Assembly: GCA_003342895.1 (NCBI GenBank)
Contig: PTFA01000278.1
Location: forward strand, 62,001-126,000
Source of the DNA: Casuarius casuarius
Taxonomy: Eukaryota > Chordata > Aves > Casuariiformes > Casuariidae
DNA: 64,000 nucleotides
Reading direction: 5' to 3'
Shown here: one piece after another, positions 27,588 through 39,326 of the stretch
Numbering within the stretch: position 1 is the first letter of the stretch
How the letters are laid out: each line of letters begins with the position of its first letter
Translations under genes and position numbers: made by a program
The notes under the pieces: model-generated
Told to the model about the DNA's origin: nothing
Seen by the model: only the letters and a program-made list of their open reading frames with translations
The model's database searches: none

Positions 27588-27731
27588 TATCTCTATCCTT
27601 GCAGATTCTCATGAGGCAACTGAACAAGATCCTGAGCAACCTGATCTACATTGTTCCTGCTTTGAGCAAAGCAATGGACCAGATGACTGCCAGAAGTTCC
27701 TTTGAACATAAATTATTCTATGATCATAGAT
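27588..27731 (+). mobile_element. CR1 LINE fragment, 3' end
   Basis: The sequence follows the 3' untranslated end of avian CR1 elements in order. It has a CTATCCTTG-like segment, then GATCCTGAGCAACCTG, then a GAGCA stretch, then TGGACCAGATGA, a CCAGAAGTTCC-type segment, and finally ATTCTATGAT, matching the octamer tail of CR1. CR1 is the dominant non-LTR retrotransposon of birds and other sauropsids and is usually truncated at its 5' end, as here. Many substitutions show it is old. An 81-codon open frame over it (27569-27814) is not a gene. Confidence 0.85.
27717..27730. other. Perfect 14-bp palindrome at the CR1 tail
   Basis: TCTATGATCATAGA is self-complementary. It sits where CR1 normally carries repeated ATTCTATG octamers, so it probably arose by mutation within that tail. 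Confidence 0.7.
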
Positions 27732-30114
27732 TCTTTATTGGCTACGATTTAATCGTGAATTACTCATTCACATTACTTCCTGCTGCATCCTATGTCCCTC
27801 ATGCATTAGGCTGATTTTTTTTTTTTTCCCTCAGGATCAGTCTGAACAGAGTATTTAAAAATTCCTTACAACACTCTTCATATTAAATGTTTTATTGAAA
27901 CTGGTTATAAAAGTATAATTTTGGCGGTATTTTCAGCAATCATTAAAATAATTATCAAGTAGTTTATAAATACAGACTGGCCCAAATGAANGGAAATATT
28001 AATAGATGTTTCTGTGGTTCAGGGTACGGTATAACAAATAATGAATTACTGTTTCAGTTCTAAGCTAGTTTCATGGATGCAGACTCNTCTTCTTTATCTC
28101 TCTAGACTAACTATGTTTTGTTTAACACACGCCGTTGTTTATAATATAGGGCAAAGCAAGCTACTGGGTTAGCAGCCAACATCTGGACTTATTTTTATTC
28201 CTNACTGTACTGTTCTATTAAAGCAATATTATTTCCCAGATCACCAGTCAAGGCCAGTACTTTGGTCTGCAATCCTGACTGTGGAAGTCCTGAGTGAGAA
28301 GATGGCACTAAATTAACTTTAGTGGTAATTTAATGAAGTAAGTGGCAGTCTATGGGAAAGATTTTTGTATTGCAAGAATTTCATCCTATTGACTTCTTCT
28401 CTAACTGTCTAGGAACAGAATGTCAACTTCCCGCAATATTAAGTAATAATCAAAAGGAGAAATTTCCCCTGTAGTGAGGATTAAGAACTTTGTGCAAGTT
28501 CATCTAGTGTCAGCGCACATCACAATGAGAAACAAATTCCCAGACTTCCACTCAGACACCATTGCTTAGCGATAGCAAAAGCAGCGCACAAGCAATGCTA
28601 ATTACACTAATAATCCTGCTAAGTAGGATAATATGTATCCACTCTAACGAAGCTCTAACATACATCAAAACTCAGAGGGAAGCATAGTATGACATATTGG
28701 AAAATATAGCTGAAATGATAGAACATAACTCCNTCTGTCTTAGGAAATTCTTAGGTATTTAAAGAATTAGCTCAAAAAATGCCTCAGTATCAAGTTTTAC
28801 TAGGTAGGGGCTGTGCTTATTTGTGGATAATTCANCTGCTAAATTTCTTGGATAAAAACAGAGGTAGCTTTGCTACCAGCTTAAGGAGAGTCTTTACTGT
28901 ACTTTCATGGTAGCAAAAAGAAAGCACAATTAAAAACTTATTGCAATAATACACAAATTGCTGTTTAGAAGTGATAATAAAACCTTTGTTTTCAAACAGC
29001 AATATTAATTTTGGTAGTTTCTCCACAGCTGCTTGCTCCTTTTGAAAGTTNGTATTATTTGGTAAGTTGGCACTAGGTATCCAGTTTATGAAGCAAGATA
29101 GCCAACAGAAATATAAAATCTGCTGTTATTCAGAAAAATTGAAGAAACAGTTTCTTTGGAGCAGTGGTTTTAGTCCAGCAGACAGCCTGATGGTTTGAAC
29201 TGTTTTTCCACAGCCGTCCCTATTTCACCACAGCTTCTCGCTCTACTCATGTTGCATGGTCATCTGACATTGCTNNCTNTCTGTAGATCACTGAACATTT
29301 TTGNAATNTATCTGTTTGNGGGTGTGCAAATGCATCTATTCAATATGCTCCTGCAGTAGNCAGTATTTAGAAACTCTGTGGCTAACAAATTTTCAGAGCA
29401 AACATTCCAAAAGTCCAAACTGTGAGCACATATCCAAATAATTGACTGGTCCCCTCACCATTAATGCAAGAAGCTAATGAAGAAAAAGTTCTCCAGAAGA
29501 ATTTCTGCTCTTTCTGATATCATACTGCTAGCTGGGAACGTGCCGCAAGCCCTTAAGTCCTTTGAGGGCCCAAGAAGACCTACAGAAGTCACTGTCAATG
29601 CTGCAAATCTCTCAACAGTCAGCAGTATTTTAACGGAAGGAGCATCACTCCCGGCCTGCCNTCCTCTCCCTACCAGCTCATTCACTCTCAGTCCGCTCTT
29701 GAATCCCAGTGTGCACTTGGGAGAGACAAAGTGGGATCTTCCAGAAGCAGGATGGGGCTGATCAATATTGCAGTGGTGGTTGATCCTGCTTTCTCTTTGG
29801 AAGACTTTGCTGGAAGATTAGAAAGAAACAGCTCCAGCTCATTGGCATATGTACTCAAAATCTGCATTTTGGGAGGTAAATAACACCACATGTCAAACAT
29901 CATTACCTCAGCAGCATAGCTAAGGCAGAGCTAAGAGAACAGTTGTGGCAGGGAGGACCACTGAAGGGCAGAGCGAAATCTGTAAGACAGAAGATGCTGA
30001 TAGAGTTATGAATGGATATATGCATACCTCTGATTTTCTGTTTCTTACATGCAGCACTAGAGTTGTAAATAACAGAATAATGCAAACTTTAGAAATAGTT
30101 TTCCATGACATTTC

Positions 30115-30127
30115 GGGGGGGGGAGGG
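30115..30127. repeat. G9 run plus AGGG
   Basis: Nine consecutive G bases are followed by AGGG on the plus strand, a local purine tract. Confidence 0.9.
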
Positions 30128-30142
30128 AAATCTGCTGTTTTG

Positions 30143-30158
30143 AAGCCATGCATGGCTT
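30143..30158. other. Perfect 16-bp palindrome
   Basis: AAGCCATGCATGGCTT is its own reverse complement and has an ATGCAT centre. It may be chance or a dimeric binding site. Confidence 0.6.
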
Positions 30159-32085
30159 TAAAATTATACTTTACATAAAATCAAATGATGAGCAGGGAAG
30201 TGCATTTAAAGCAGACATATTTTTTTAAAAAAAGCATGCTTTAAGGCCAGATCTGATATTTGTTATAACCAAGAAAGTTTGAAGATATTTGCTGTCTTAC
30301 AAAGTAAGAGCTTATCCATGACAACATTCTTCTGTCTTCAAGCTATTTCAGAAAAGCTGTTGCTGAATGGCGAGACATGGCATGGCATGGTCACTACAAT
30401 GAGGTTACTGAAGCCCTTATAGCGGAGATCCACAAAGCTTTTTTCTGAAATGGGATAAATATAGGTACACCTGAGATATACAATGATCATTGGTATTTTT
30501 CTACATTCACATATCTAATGAATGAAAGTCTGTTTCCTTTTGTTAGAATTAGTATCAATTCTGGATAAATTTTCATGTGTTTATGTGCTATCNTATCTTG
30601 AAAACAAAATAGGTGGAAAAGAAACAGGTACAGAAACTCTAATGATCTCATCAATCATGTGAAGGCCAGATTCTCTGCAATAGGAACTGAGTAGTTATTA
30701 ACTGCCATCATTTCTCCAAAGGCAATATGGATCTTACTGGCCCCTAGAGGATGTTGGACTGTGCAATAGCTCTTAGCATGGCTCATGGGGTTTGCAGATG
30801 TTCTAAAATAATAAAGGCTGCTTTCTGTTAACTCTTTCACTGGTAGTTCTTGAGCTTTCAGCCGTTATGGTTCAAAATGCGCTCCTTGGCTAGAGACAAG
30901 TACCTAGATGAAAATGGGAAATGTATTTATATGTTAGAGTTTGGCTTGATCCTTGTCATTCATAAGGAGAAATTCCTGTTCAATGTTNTTTTTTCTGACT
31001 TCTCTTGAAATTAATACTGTTTCCATCTAAAACAATTAAAATAATTCTTGCCGTGTCAACAGGAAGGGACTGCACTTGAGCTTTTTTTCTTAGCCTGTTA
31101 TCTAATCCAATTTTTGNCCTTTCATTGTTGGTCCAGTGCAATGTCCGTTACAGTAGCATCTGGCCAAACGACACACAACAGAAACATGCTAATATTGACT
31201 GGTGAAGCAATCTGTTCTGAAAGATACATCTAGATGAAAAAGCTGTTTATGATACTATTTTATGTGATTTTCNAGTAAATTTTGAACTCAGAAAAATAGA
31301 TGTCCTTGAACACTGGAGATGTTANCATTCTTTTTCTACTTATAGCTTTGGGAAAATACACAGAAAACCTCAAAAACTACACCTGAATTCTTATTGATTG
31401 AGCTTACACCATATGAACCAAAAACAATTCAACTGAACTCAGCTAATGTAGAATTCAAACCTAATTCAGTATTTTAGAGGAAAAATCTTGAACAGTTGAT
31501 AACTTTAATGGCTTAGGAATAGAAATCCTTCCCACCACAGACAGCCTTTTCACTTAGTAAAACAGAACTAAGCAAACAACTTCTTGATACCTCTTTGATA
31601 CCTAGGTCTATCCTTGGCCTTCTGAAACATACAGAACCATAAATTGGCCCTTTGCATTAAATCTGTGACCTAGGGCATCTAAAGAAATATGTTATGACTC
31701 TACCAGGGTACTTCTTTTTTGCTTTGATGAAATAAGAGAAGATTCAAGGACACTCAACATCTTCCTTAGCTAATAGTCAATAAAGAACACCTTTGTGAAT
31801 TCTCTCCTGCTGTTTACCTCCTAGATCTGAGCTGTGATTGTGGCTTATAGACTGATATATGGATTTTTTCCCCCTTTCTCTCCTCCTAAAGCATTCTCCC
31901 TTTACTATTTGTTAACATATCTGCCATTGTGTTAAAGACATATCACAGTTATAAACTCNAACATAAATTTCTTATTAATCAGCAGCTAAGACCACTACAA
32001 GATAAATCAGCTCTCTGTCTTTCTAAAGGTCAAAAAATATTGTAAAACAAATTCTTCACTTAAAATATGTTTAATGTTAATCACA

Positions 32086-32135
32086 GAATCTGGGGTTGAA
32101 AGGCATTTTATGCAACAGAATTCTTTCATATTGCA
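32086..32135 (-). mobile_element. Possible very short, decayed CR1 tail
   Basis: AATCACAGAATC followed by GGGGTTGAAAGGCATTTTATG resembles the reverse complement of the CR1 terminus, where CACAGAATC is followed by a GGTTGGAAGGGACCTT-type segment. The match is only about 40-50 bp and fades quickly, so it may be chance. Confidence 0.25.
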
Positions 32136-33171
32136 CATTATGTTGTCAATTGCATTATTGGTTCCAGCTGAAGTCTATCTGCATGTAACAGAGGTATATA
32201 TCCCTCAAGGATAAAGAAATTTGAGGCTAACTTGAACTATTTAATTATCTCTGCCCATTTCCTGACTATGACGGACTGGATTAAAGCGGGAGAAAGTTGA
32301 TGTGTTTGCTTGATTACTTGTTTCTAGTAGAAATAGGAAGCTTGACACAAATTACCTGGGTTGTTTTTGTAACAACCTGTGGGAGGCTGTGGGAGCCTCT
32401 CTTTAGGAGAGCTGGTCAGGCAAGGGTGNTTGTAATGATTAGAGCCCAGGAAANAGNAGATAAGCNATTAGTGAGGCTGCTCCCTAGTAGGCTCTACCTG
32501 CAGAAAAGGGTTGAGTGGTTTATTACCATGAAACTGTAGGGTTTTTTTCTGCAGTTATGTAGTTTGTTTCCTTTAGTGGTTTTGTTCTTAATTGGATGAA
32601 GTGACTCTGACTTCATCTAGACTTCATGCTGATATTCCCATTGTACAGAAAGGAAAGTTGNTGGAGTGGTAGTCCAGCTCCTGTGTTTCTCTTCTAGAGA
32701 AAGTGCAATGAGGAAGGCAGCTGTCTGTCTCCTGAAACAGAAAGTGTGTCTGGAGCCACAATTGCTACCTGAAACTCAGAGGGTTTTTGTATGGTAATAG
32801 AGAAATTTCTCTGGAAGAGATGACAGCAGAAATTTCACTTGGAAGGGGGAAAGATAGAAAGACTGACTGCTGGGTTTCCACACTAACAGGTCCNTCTGAT
32901 GTGGGGCTTGAGAGTCCCTGTCTATGCAAAACCAAATAAAGATAATAAAAAAAAAAAAATCTGTGATAGGAAATAAGCTCTNTGGCAGGAAAGTTTTGTG
33001 TCATGGAGTTATCATGACTATGGAGCTGCAATAAATTTTATGTTTGATATTCAAAAAAGTTTCCAGTGGAAACTTCAGTTCAAAGAAGAAAAACTAAATG
33101 GAGCAACTGGGCCCTCACTAAACCAAGGCAGGAATTTTTGATGTCCTATTGGCTTTTTCCCTACCTCCTTC

Positions 33172-33195
33172 TTTTTTTTTTTTTTTTTTTTTTTT
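33172..33195. repeat. T24 homopolymer
   Basis: Twenty-four consecutive T bases make the longest homopolymer of the window. On the minus strand it would be a poly(A), but no retrogene body or AATAAA is recognisable just before it on that strand. Confidence 0.95.
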
Positions 33196-33546
33196 AATTT
33201 CAATTTATAATGTTTGAAAAGTTACGGTCTGAAGTGATAAGAGTTTGTTGTCAACAATGGTAAAGCAGTCCTTTCAGCATTGTCCACAAATCCGTGCTCT
33301 CCTAATGGACATGTTGTCCTAATGGATAATCCATGGAAAGTATGTAGATAATTCAGTGTGCTCAATGATTATTAGAAAATAATAATAATAATTAGATTAA
33401 TTTTGTTCCCATTGAGCTTTCTTAGAAACAGCACCTTAAGAGAGGAACAGCAACACTTAGATTAAGCTGAAAGAGGACAGAGAAAGCTTGATTAAAAATC
33501 CCATATGCTTTCACCACAGTATTTGCCACTTGATCCAAGTCTGAAG

Positions 33547-33575
33547 TTTTTTTTTTATTATTATTATTATTTTAT
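33547..33575. repeat. T-run plus (ATT)n microsatellite
   Basis: A run of T leads into about five ATT units. A further (AAT)n tract lies nearby at 33378-33392. Confidence 0.9.
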
Positions 33576-34739
33576 TCTCTCCAAAACAGATTTTCAACTG
33601 CGTGTCTATCTTAATATGCCCTTATTTCCTCCCCATTGAATAGGGTCAACATCTTGGAAATATTTTGATATATGTATCAAGAAAGATCATAGCACAATCT
33701 TCAAAATAACATTTTAATTTAGAACTGTAAGGCCCTTTGGACCAGTATCTTTAAAGCATGCCCCGTTCCTGTTTCGAAGCCATATTAATAAGCTGGTAAA
33801 AAGCTGAGTAGCAGCAATAATGGGCATGTTTTCAAGTCACACTTCTAATTTGTAAATGAAGCTTGGAGGTTGCTGCTACTTTCTGAACTTGTATTTGTCA
33901 ATTCAAGTCCAAGACATATACCTTGTCTGTACTGTTTCATTAAAGAAGATAATAAATACTATGAACAGGTATAGTTGCATGAGACTTGACTCTGCAATGC
34001 ATCAAACAATGACTGGTTATATATGGGTAGAACCGAGTCCTCAAAACGCATGCTTTAAATTATTCAAACGCAGGGTAAAATATTCACAAATTCTAATGTG
34101 ATATGTACACAAGTGTTGGACATCAACTGAATTCTGAAGTGATGTTTTGGGCTTGATTTTCAGTTTATAGCGGGGATCTAAATAGGAATTTTTCCTTGTT
34201 ATTTCTGCAGGTATCAGCTGTGTTGCACGATAAGCTAAGCAGCAAAGTGCAAGTTTGAGAAGAGAATTGATTGGATTTCTCTTGTACTACTTTTAGTTTG
34301 GATGACCAATTTTTTTTATTCGTTCGTTTGTTTATTTTTGCGTCTGGAAAAGCATAGAAATGTGCATGCTTATCTGGGAACAGTCTGAGTCTAATGCTGG
34401 ACTTCTACACAGTTCTTTGGCTAGGTTCCAGTAGTGCAAAAGGGGCATACAGATATCTTAACCATTCATGCCATCCTGCGCTCTAGAAAGAGAAGGACAG
34501 ATTAAAGGTTTTTCAGTGCTTCAGACAGTTCGGACTGTGAAACATGCTCTATAATAACAGAACTGTCAGTGTCCAATGAAATGATATATTTTGAAAGTGA
34601 CACCATTGAAAAGGTACTCTGTAGCACTAGAGCAGAGTTTGGCCTCAGTGGACACTGGGAACAGAGAGACATGCATTTTTAACTGGGAATTTATTTCCCT
34701 TTCTGAATATGATTTCTTATTTATAAGAACAGCTTTTTG

Positions 34740-35170
34740 TGCTGCACAGCCNAGGGCAAGGCCAGAGAAGGTCAGATGCTGATGCAGATGCCTCTGCTGC
34801 AGCAGAACAAACCAAACGGGCACCAGGATGGTGTCTGTGCCAAGCTCGCACACTGGTCANGCAGCAGGAGTTACAGCGGGGAGGAGGGAGGGGGAAGCTG
34901 CGGGTAGCGAAGGGGAGGAGACAAAGNGAAAATGATGGAGAAGCTGGCAATGAAAACAAAAAAGTTGGTCTGCCGGGGAATGCAAACCAAAATGCCACCT
35001 GAGTCCTTTGGTCCCCACGCGCATGTTGCAGCTCCAGCCCCGGCGCGGGATCGAGCAGGGCCAGGGGCAAGGGAGCCGTGTGCTGCACAGCCGGCCGCGG
35101 CGTCGCGCGGTGCCAAGCCAGTGCCACGCAATTGCTGGCGAAGGGCGCTGCCATTTGCCATCTCCTCTCT
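34740..35170. promoter_or_regulatory. CpG-rich patch, candidate regulatory element or cryptic promoter
   Basis: This is the most CpG-dense stretch in the window. I count about 17 CpG dinucleotides between 35015 and 35160, including the cluster around GGCCGCGGCGTCGCGCGG, while flanking kilobases have very few. A purine tract with GGGGAGGAGGGAGGGGG-like G-rich sites lies just upstream (about 34880-34925), and a TTTAAAAG box lies at its right edge (about 35172). Such patches often mark transcription starts or enhancers in vertebrates. No open frame here has a recognisable product: frames of 95 to 145 codons exist on both strands because stops are rare in GC-rich DNA. Function is inferred from composition only. 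Confidence 0.4.
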
Positions 35171-35494
35171 CTTTAAAAGACTAAATCTGTTTTTAGATGC
35201 ATGNTGCAAAATGGTTTAAAATAAGGGGCAAAAAAATCATAGCCAGCTTAGTACTGTGTGTATCATTTGGACTTGTCTTTGTATAGGCTGCTGTTTGTTC
35301 CCACAACAGCTCTTATTCTCATTGAGTGGTATATCAAGAGAGGAAGGTTAGGAAAGCAGAATCTCTTCCCCACATATACGTACACATTTATAAGCTCAGG
35401 ATTTCTGGAGACTAAGAAAGTGTCATCTCTTTCAGCAAATATTCCAGGCTACTGTATTACCCTCCCTATTTCTGCATGTTGATGNTGGATAAAA

Positions 35495-35514
35495 ATATAT
35501 ATATATACACATAT
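35495..35514. repeat. (AT)n/(AC)n dinucleotide tract
   Basis: A short alternating AT tract grades into ACAC and ATAT. Confidence 0.85.
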
Positions 35515-37689
35515 CTCTGGGCAAACTGGCTGTCCATAGCTGGTACATTTCAAGCAGAATTAGGGGAGAGGATTCAAACAGATTTCAAATAAGTCTTTCT
35601 CAAACCAGAGCTTACTTTCTTGCTCCTATTTATGGCTTTCCTCCGCTCATTTGCATCAACAATATGTCACCTGTTCTGTAGGTTCTGAATTGCTAAAGTG
35701 ATTTTAAGTGCTTCNAGCCACAGTTTGTAAATAACTTCAGTGCTGTGACATTCTTTAGTCACAACAGCGGATAGAATAGATNGTGTGTTCTGTATTCATA
35801 AGCACAAACCTGCATATTGTTACCTGCATCAGCCTGACATCTTTGTTTCTCTTTGATACCTTGATTTATGAACATGCGTTATGAAAGGCTGTCCAGGTAG
35901 GAAGCACCCTTTACCTACTCACTGCCTGCTTACCTAATAAAATATTTATGAGGAAAAAACCAAACCAAAACAAAAAAAACCTGGAGGGAAATATCTGGAT
36001 TTCTCCTCACAAAACAGCTGTAGTAAAAAATGAATAAAGTTAGTGGAATTACAAGCATATGCTAAAATCTCTTTTGAGTCAGCTATTAACTTAAAAACAT
36101 TCTCATTGTTAGGAATATCATTTTCACTTCTGTTATATCCAAAAGAAAGTCACAGGCAGTAGAGCACAGTCAAAACATGCTAATTTTTCTGTGCTTAAAA
36201 ATGTGCGTTACTAGCCTTTGCTGAATCGGGACCCTGCTTGGCAGCTTACAGACAAGTAGGAAGGCATGACATGCATGCAGGTGCCCTTACATTTATGCAA
36301 TCCTATATCAAGCACTGTTTGTCTTTGTTTTAACCCTTGCTTTATTGTGTGCACGTGTGTTTTTTTTTTCTTTTTTAACTAAAATTTCATTTGATTTCTG
36401 ACTTGCTTATTTTTGAAAAGAATAAAGGAAAAAGCATTTGGGGGAAAGGGCACTGCTGAGAGGGAGGACAAGTTACTCCTCAATCTTCCTGTAGGACGCT
36501 ATCCCAATCACAGGCTGCGTTGACTCTGATCTTCCCTAGAACTGGCAGCTGTGAATACTACCAGCTCTGCACTGGTGTCCTTCAGCAATAAGCTCAGTAC
36601 ATACAGCAGCGTGGTTTGAAGGGCAAGCTAGTCTAGAAGGAATACTTTACTCTTACCTAGAACTTTCGCCTGTTTACCCTGAAACGAAGGGAAGAAGAGG
36701 GGGACAGAGGCAGGGAATGAAAATATGTATTTGTTTCATTTATAATTCTTCATAATAGTCCTTCTCCTGAACCCCCTGGTGAAAGTTTCAGGGGCATTTC
36801 CAATATTGGCATCCTTACTGAACGGGCCTTCTCCTAAAAGGTTTGTTCTGCGAGTAACTAGTTTTCTGCATTTTGGAGGATGTGACCAGCCTCGTCAGAA
36901 GTCTGGTACTTTTTTAAGGACATGGCTTGGCCAGTCCTCCACACTGCTCCCTTTCCACGTGCAGGAGCTTTAGGCAGGTGGTGCAGCTCTGCNGCCAAAC
37001 AGGAAGCAGCTCTGTCTGTTTTAGCTCTGCGATATTGAAACTGCTTGCCTCAGNGACTCTGCAACAAAATTATGGAAATTTATTTCGGAACTGTTGTACT
37101 TTTTCCCCCACTTCAACTGTTCTCCTCCTTGTAATCTTCAAATTAGACATTTACAAGGTACNGTGTGCCCAGACTCTGTTTCTTTGTACATTGCAATACA
37201 TATTTATGTCTCATGGATTGCAGGGTGCAGGGTAAGATCATGCTTTTATCATCTTCATTCTTCCTAAAACAAAATAGAAATTCTGTGCACTGGCTTAAAA
37301 CAAAGCTGAAGTCATTTGCATGTGCAGACATAACATATTTTTGTAATAACTATATATTTTTTACATTTATTCAGTGTAACTAATTGTCTAATATAAAGCA
37401 ATCCTTGTCAGAAAGAACTCCTTATTTCTAAAGCAAAGGTGGTAATGCATGGCACGTACACAATTCATTTCTTTTGCTTACAGGTAACTGATTATTTGCT
37501 TATTTAACAAAGCTAGTGTAACTAAGATGGAATATGTTGCACCCTGGGGGCTTTAATACTGTACCACAAAGAAATATCAAAGAAATTTAAATGTGTTCTC
37601 ATTAAATACAGTGGCCCAGATTGCAGTACTGAGCTGCATCATTCTGATCCAGTTCTGTGAGGATAACCTTGCCATGACTTTGGCTTTCC

Positions 37690-37865
37690 TGCCAGGGAAA
37701 ACACTTCCACGAGGACGCTCTACTACACGTGGCGCGTGGGGAATTGCTGCTTGCTCCTGTCTGACCGCCGCGCTCACTGAAGTGTTTGCAGAGCACGGTG
37801 ACAGTGCTGCTCAGTGCAGAGCCACCCCTGCTTTCCCCAGAGCACGTGGAGTTGTGGGGCCAACG
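37690..37865. other. Small CpG-containing GC patch
   Basis: About 11 CpGs fall within roughly 175 bp, including CACGTGGCGCGTG and ACCGCCGCGCTC. CACGTG-type E-box cores appear in ACACGTGGCG and again at GCACGTGG. Overlapping open frames of 94 and 104 codons on opposite strands show no family match. It could be a regulatory patch or a decayed repeat. Confidence 0.35.
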
Positions 37866-39308
37866 TTTGAATTGATTATTGCACATATGTATAATAAGGT
37901 GGATTAATTTGATGGATCTTGATTATGCTTGATTCCTAGGTAAAGGCCATTCTGTACGTATGTATTTATATATTCATAGCAACCAAGAAAGCCTTACTGC
38001 TAAAACGTTGCCTCTGCTGAAGCTCACATGTGTATAAATGCTCAAAACTTTTACAGGCAAATTGGTATGCCTATGGACCTCACACACATGCACACGTGGG
38101 TGTCACAAACACAAGGAGGAATCATATCGGCTTTCCTATTATCTAGCACTCTTTGGCACCTGAAAGCACCATTTAACTTCGCCCGCCTAAGCAGACAATT
38201 AATCCAGTATATACAGGAATTTGCCAGCAGTTGTGACCCTCGTATTTTCATGTGTCCCTCTACAAATTTCACTGTGATATATTCATAATCACCAAGTTGT
38301 TTGGTAACAACTTTCTGTTGTTCCGCTCACAACTTGTGTGAGAACAGACCATAACTTTCTCAATTTTTAAAAATACTATTTTATTTAATAAATATTTGCA
38401 AATAAGGTAAGGCATGTGCCATGAAACAAGTAAGTTGATTTAATAACTCTTTGACACTAAAAGAGGCAGTCCTGCTCCCCTTACTCAGGCTACTCAATGG
38501 TCCTCTCACCCACTCATCCCTTTGGTGACCAGATTCAGTTCATCAAACCAGCAGAAAACTAAGGCAATAAAAAAGGGGGGGAGAGAGTTTTCTGCCAGTT
38601 CAGTGTGTTGCATCCATTCATGGATGGATGTGAGAGAGTGGAAGGGAGAGGATAAGATAATTGAAAAATGGGCCTGTTTCAGAGGCAGTGAGCTGTTGGA
38701 TCAGTTAAACCACATAGTGAAATTTCACCATTAGACTGCAGGTTGTTGGCAAGGAGCTAGATCACTAAGTAATTAACAGTCTGTCTAGGAGACATNTAAT
38801 TCTTAGAATTTTTGAGTTAAAAATCTAATTTCTGCTGTGAATATTCTGCTGACGTGGCAAGGGCCACTCTTGTGAATTTACAGAAACAATAAGATGAGAA
38901 GCTGAAGAGAAGCTATCTGCATCCATTTGAGCACCCTTGGTGTAAAAATCAGACTGGAAAATTCACTTGCAATGTTTTGAAAGTGTNTAGTGCCAGCCAG
39001 TCATAAAAACAACTTTCTATATCTCTTCCTTATATCTAATTTTGATCCTAGCCATATGCAAAAGGATCATGTGTAACTGAAGTAAATATGCAGCTAGGTA
39101 CCAAGCTAGTACTGTCATTTACTATCTATCTGATCTACAGTGCAATCACCCACTGCAAGAGGCTTCAGAAAGGAAGCGAATTCAAAGAGCTGGATCCTTA
39201 GACAGTTGCATACCAACATAGCTCCAAGTCTGGCCTAGATATCTTAGCAGAGTTCTCTTATCTGTTATTTACAATAACATATTTTTCCATTATAGACTGA
39301 TTTTTTTT

Positions 39309-39326
39309 CTCTCTCTCTCTCTCTCC
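39309..39326. repeat. (CT)8 microsatellite
   Basis: Eight CT units follow an eight-base T run. Confidence 0.95.

Larger units (their letters stand above)
27732..34739. other. No supported gene
   Basis: Unique AT-rich sequence with the T24 and ATT tracts and one doubtful CR1 tail at 32.1 kb. Overlapping frames at 29461-29903 on both strands (up to 94 codons) have no recognisable domain. Confidence 0.55.

Noticed and set aside
27569..27814. 81-codon plus-strand frame
   Set aside because: It is the 3' untranslated tail of a CR1 fragment read through by chance.
33172..33195. T24 tract as the poly(A) of a minus-strand processed pseudogene
   Set aside because: No AATAAA or gene-like sequence precedes it on the minus strand and no flanking target duplication was found.
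34717..35154. 145-codon minus-strand frame and overlapping frames on both strands
   Set aside because: Long frames on both strands at once over the CpG-rich patch are explained by few stop codons in GC-rich DNA; no recognisable protein.
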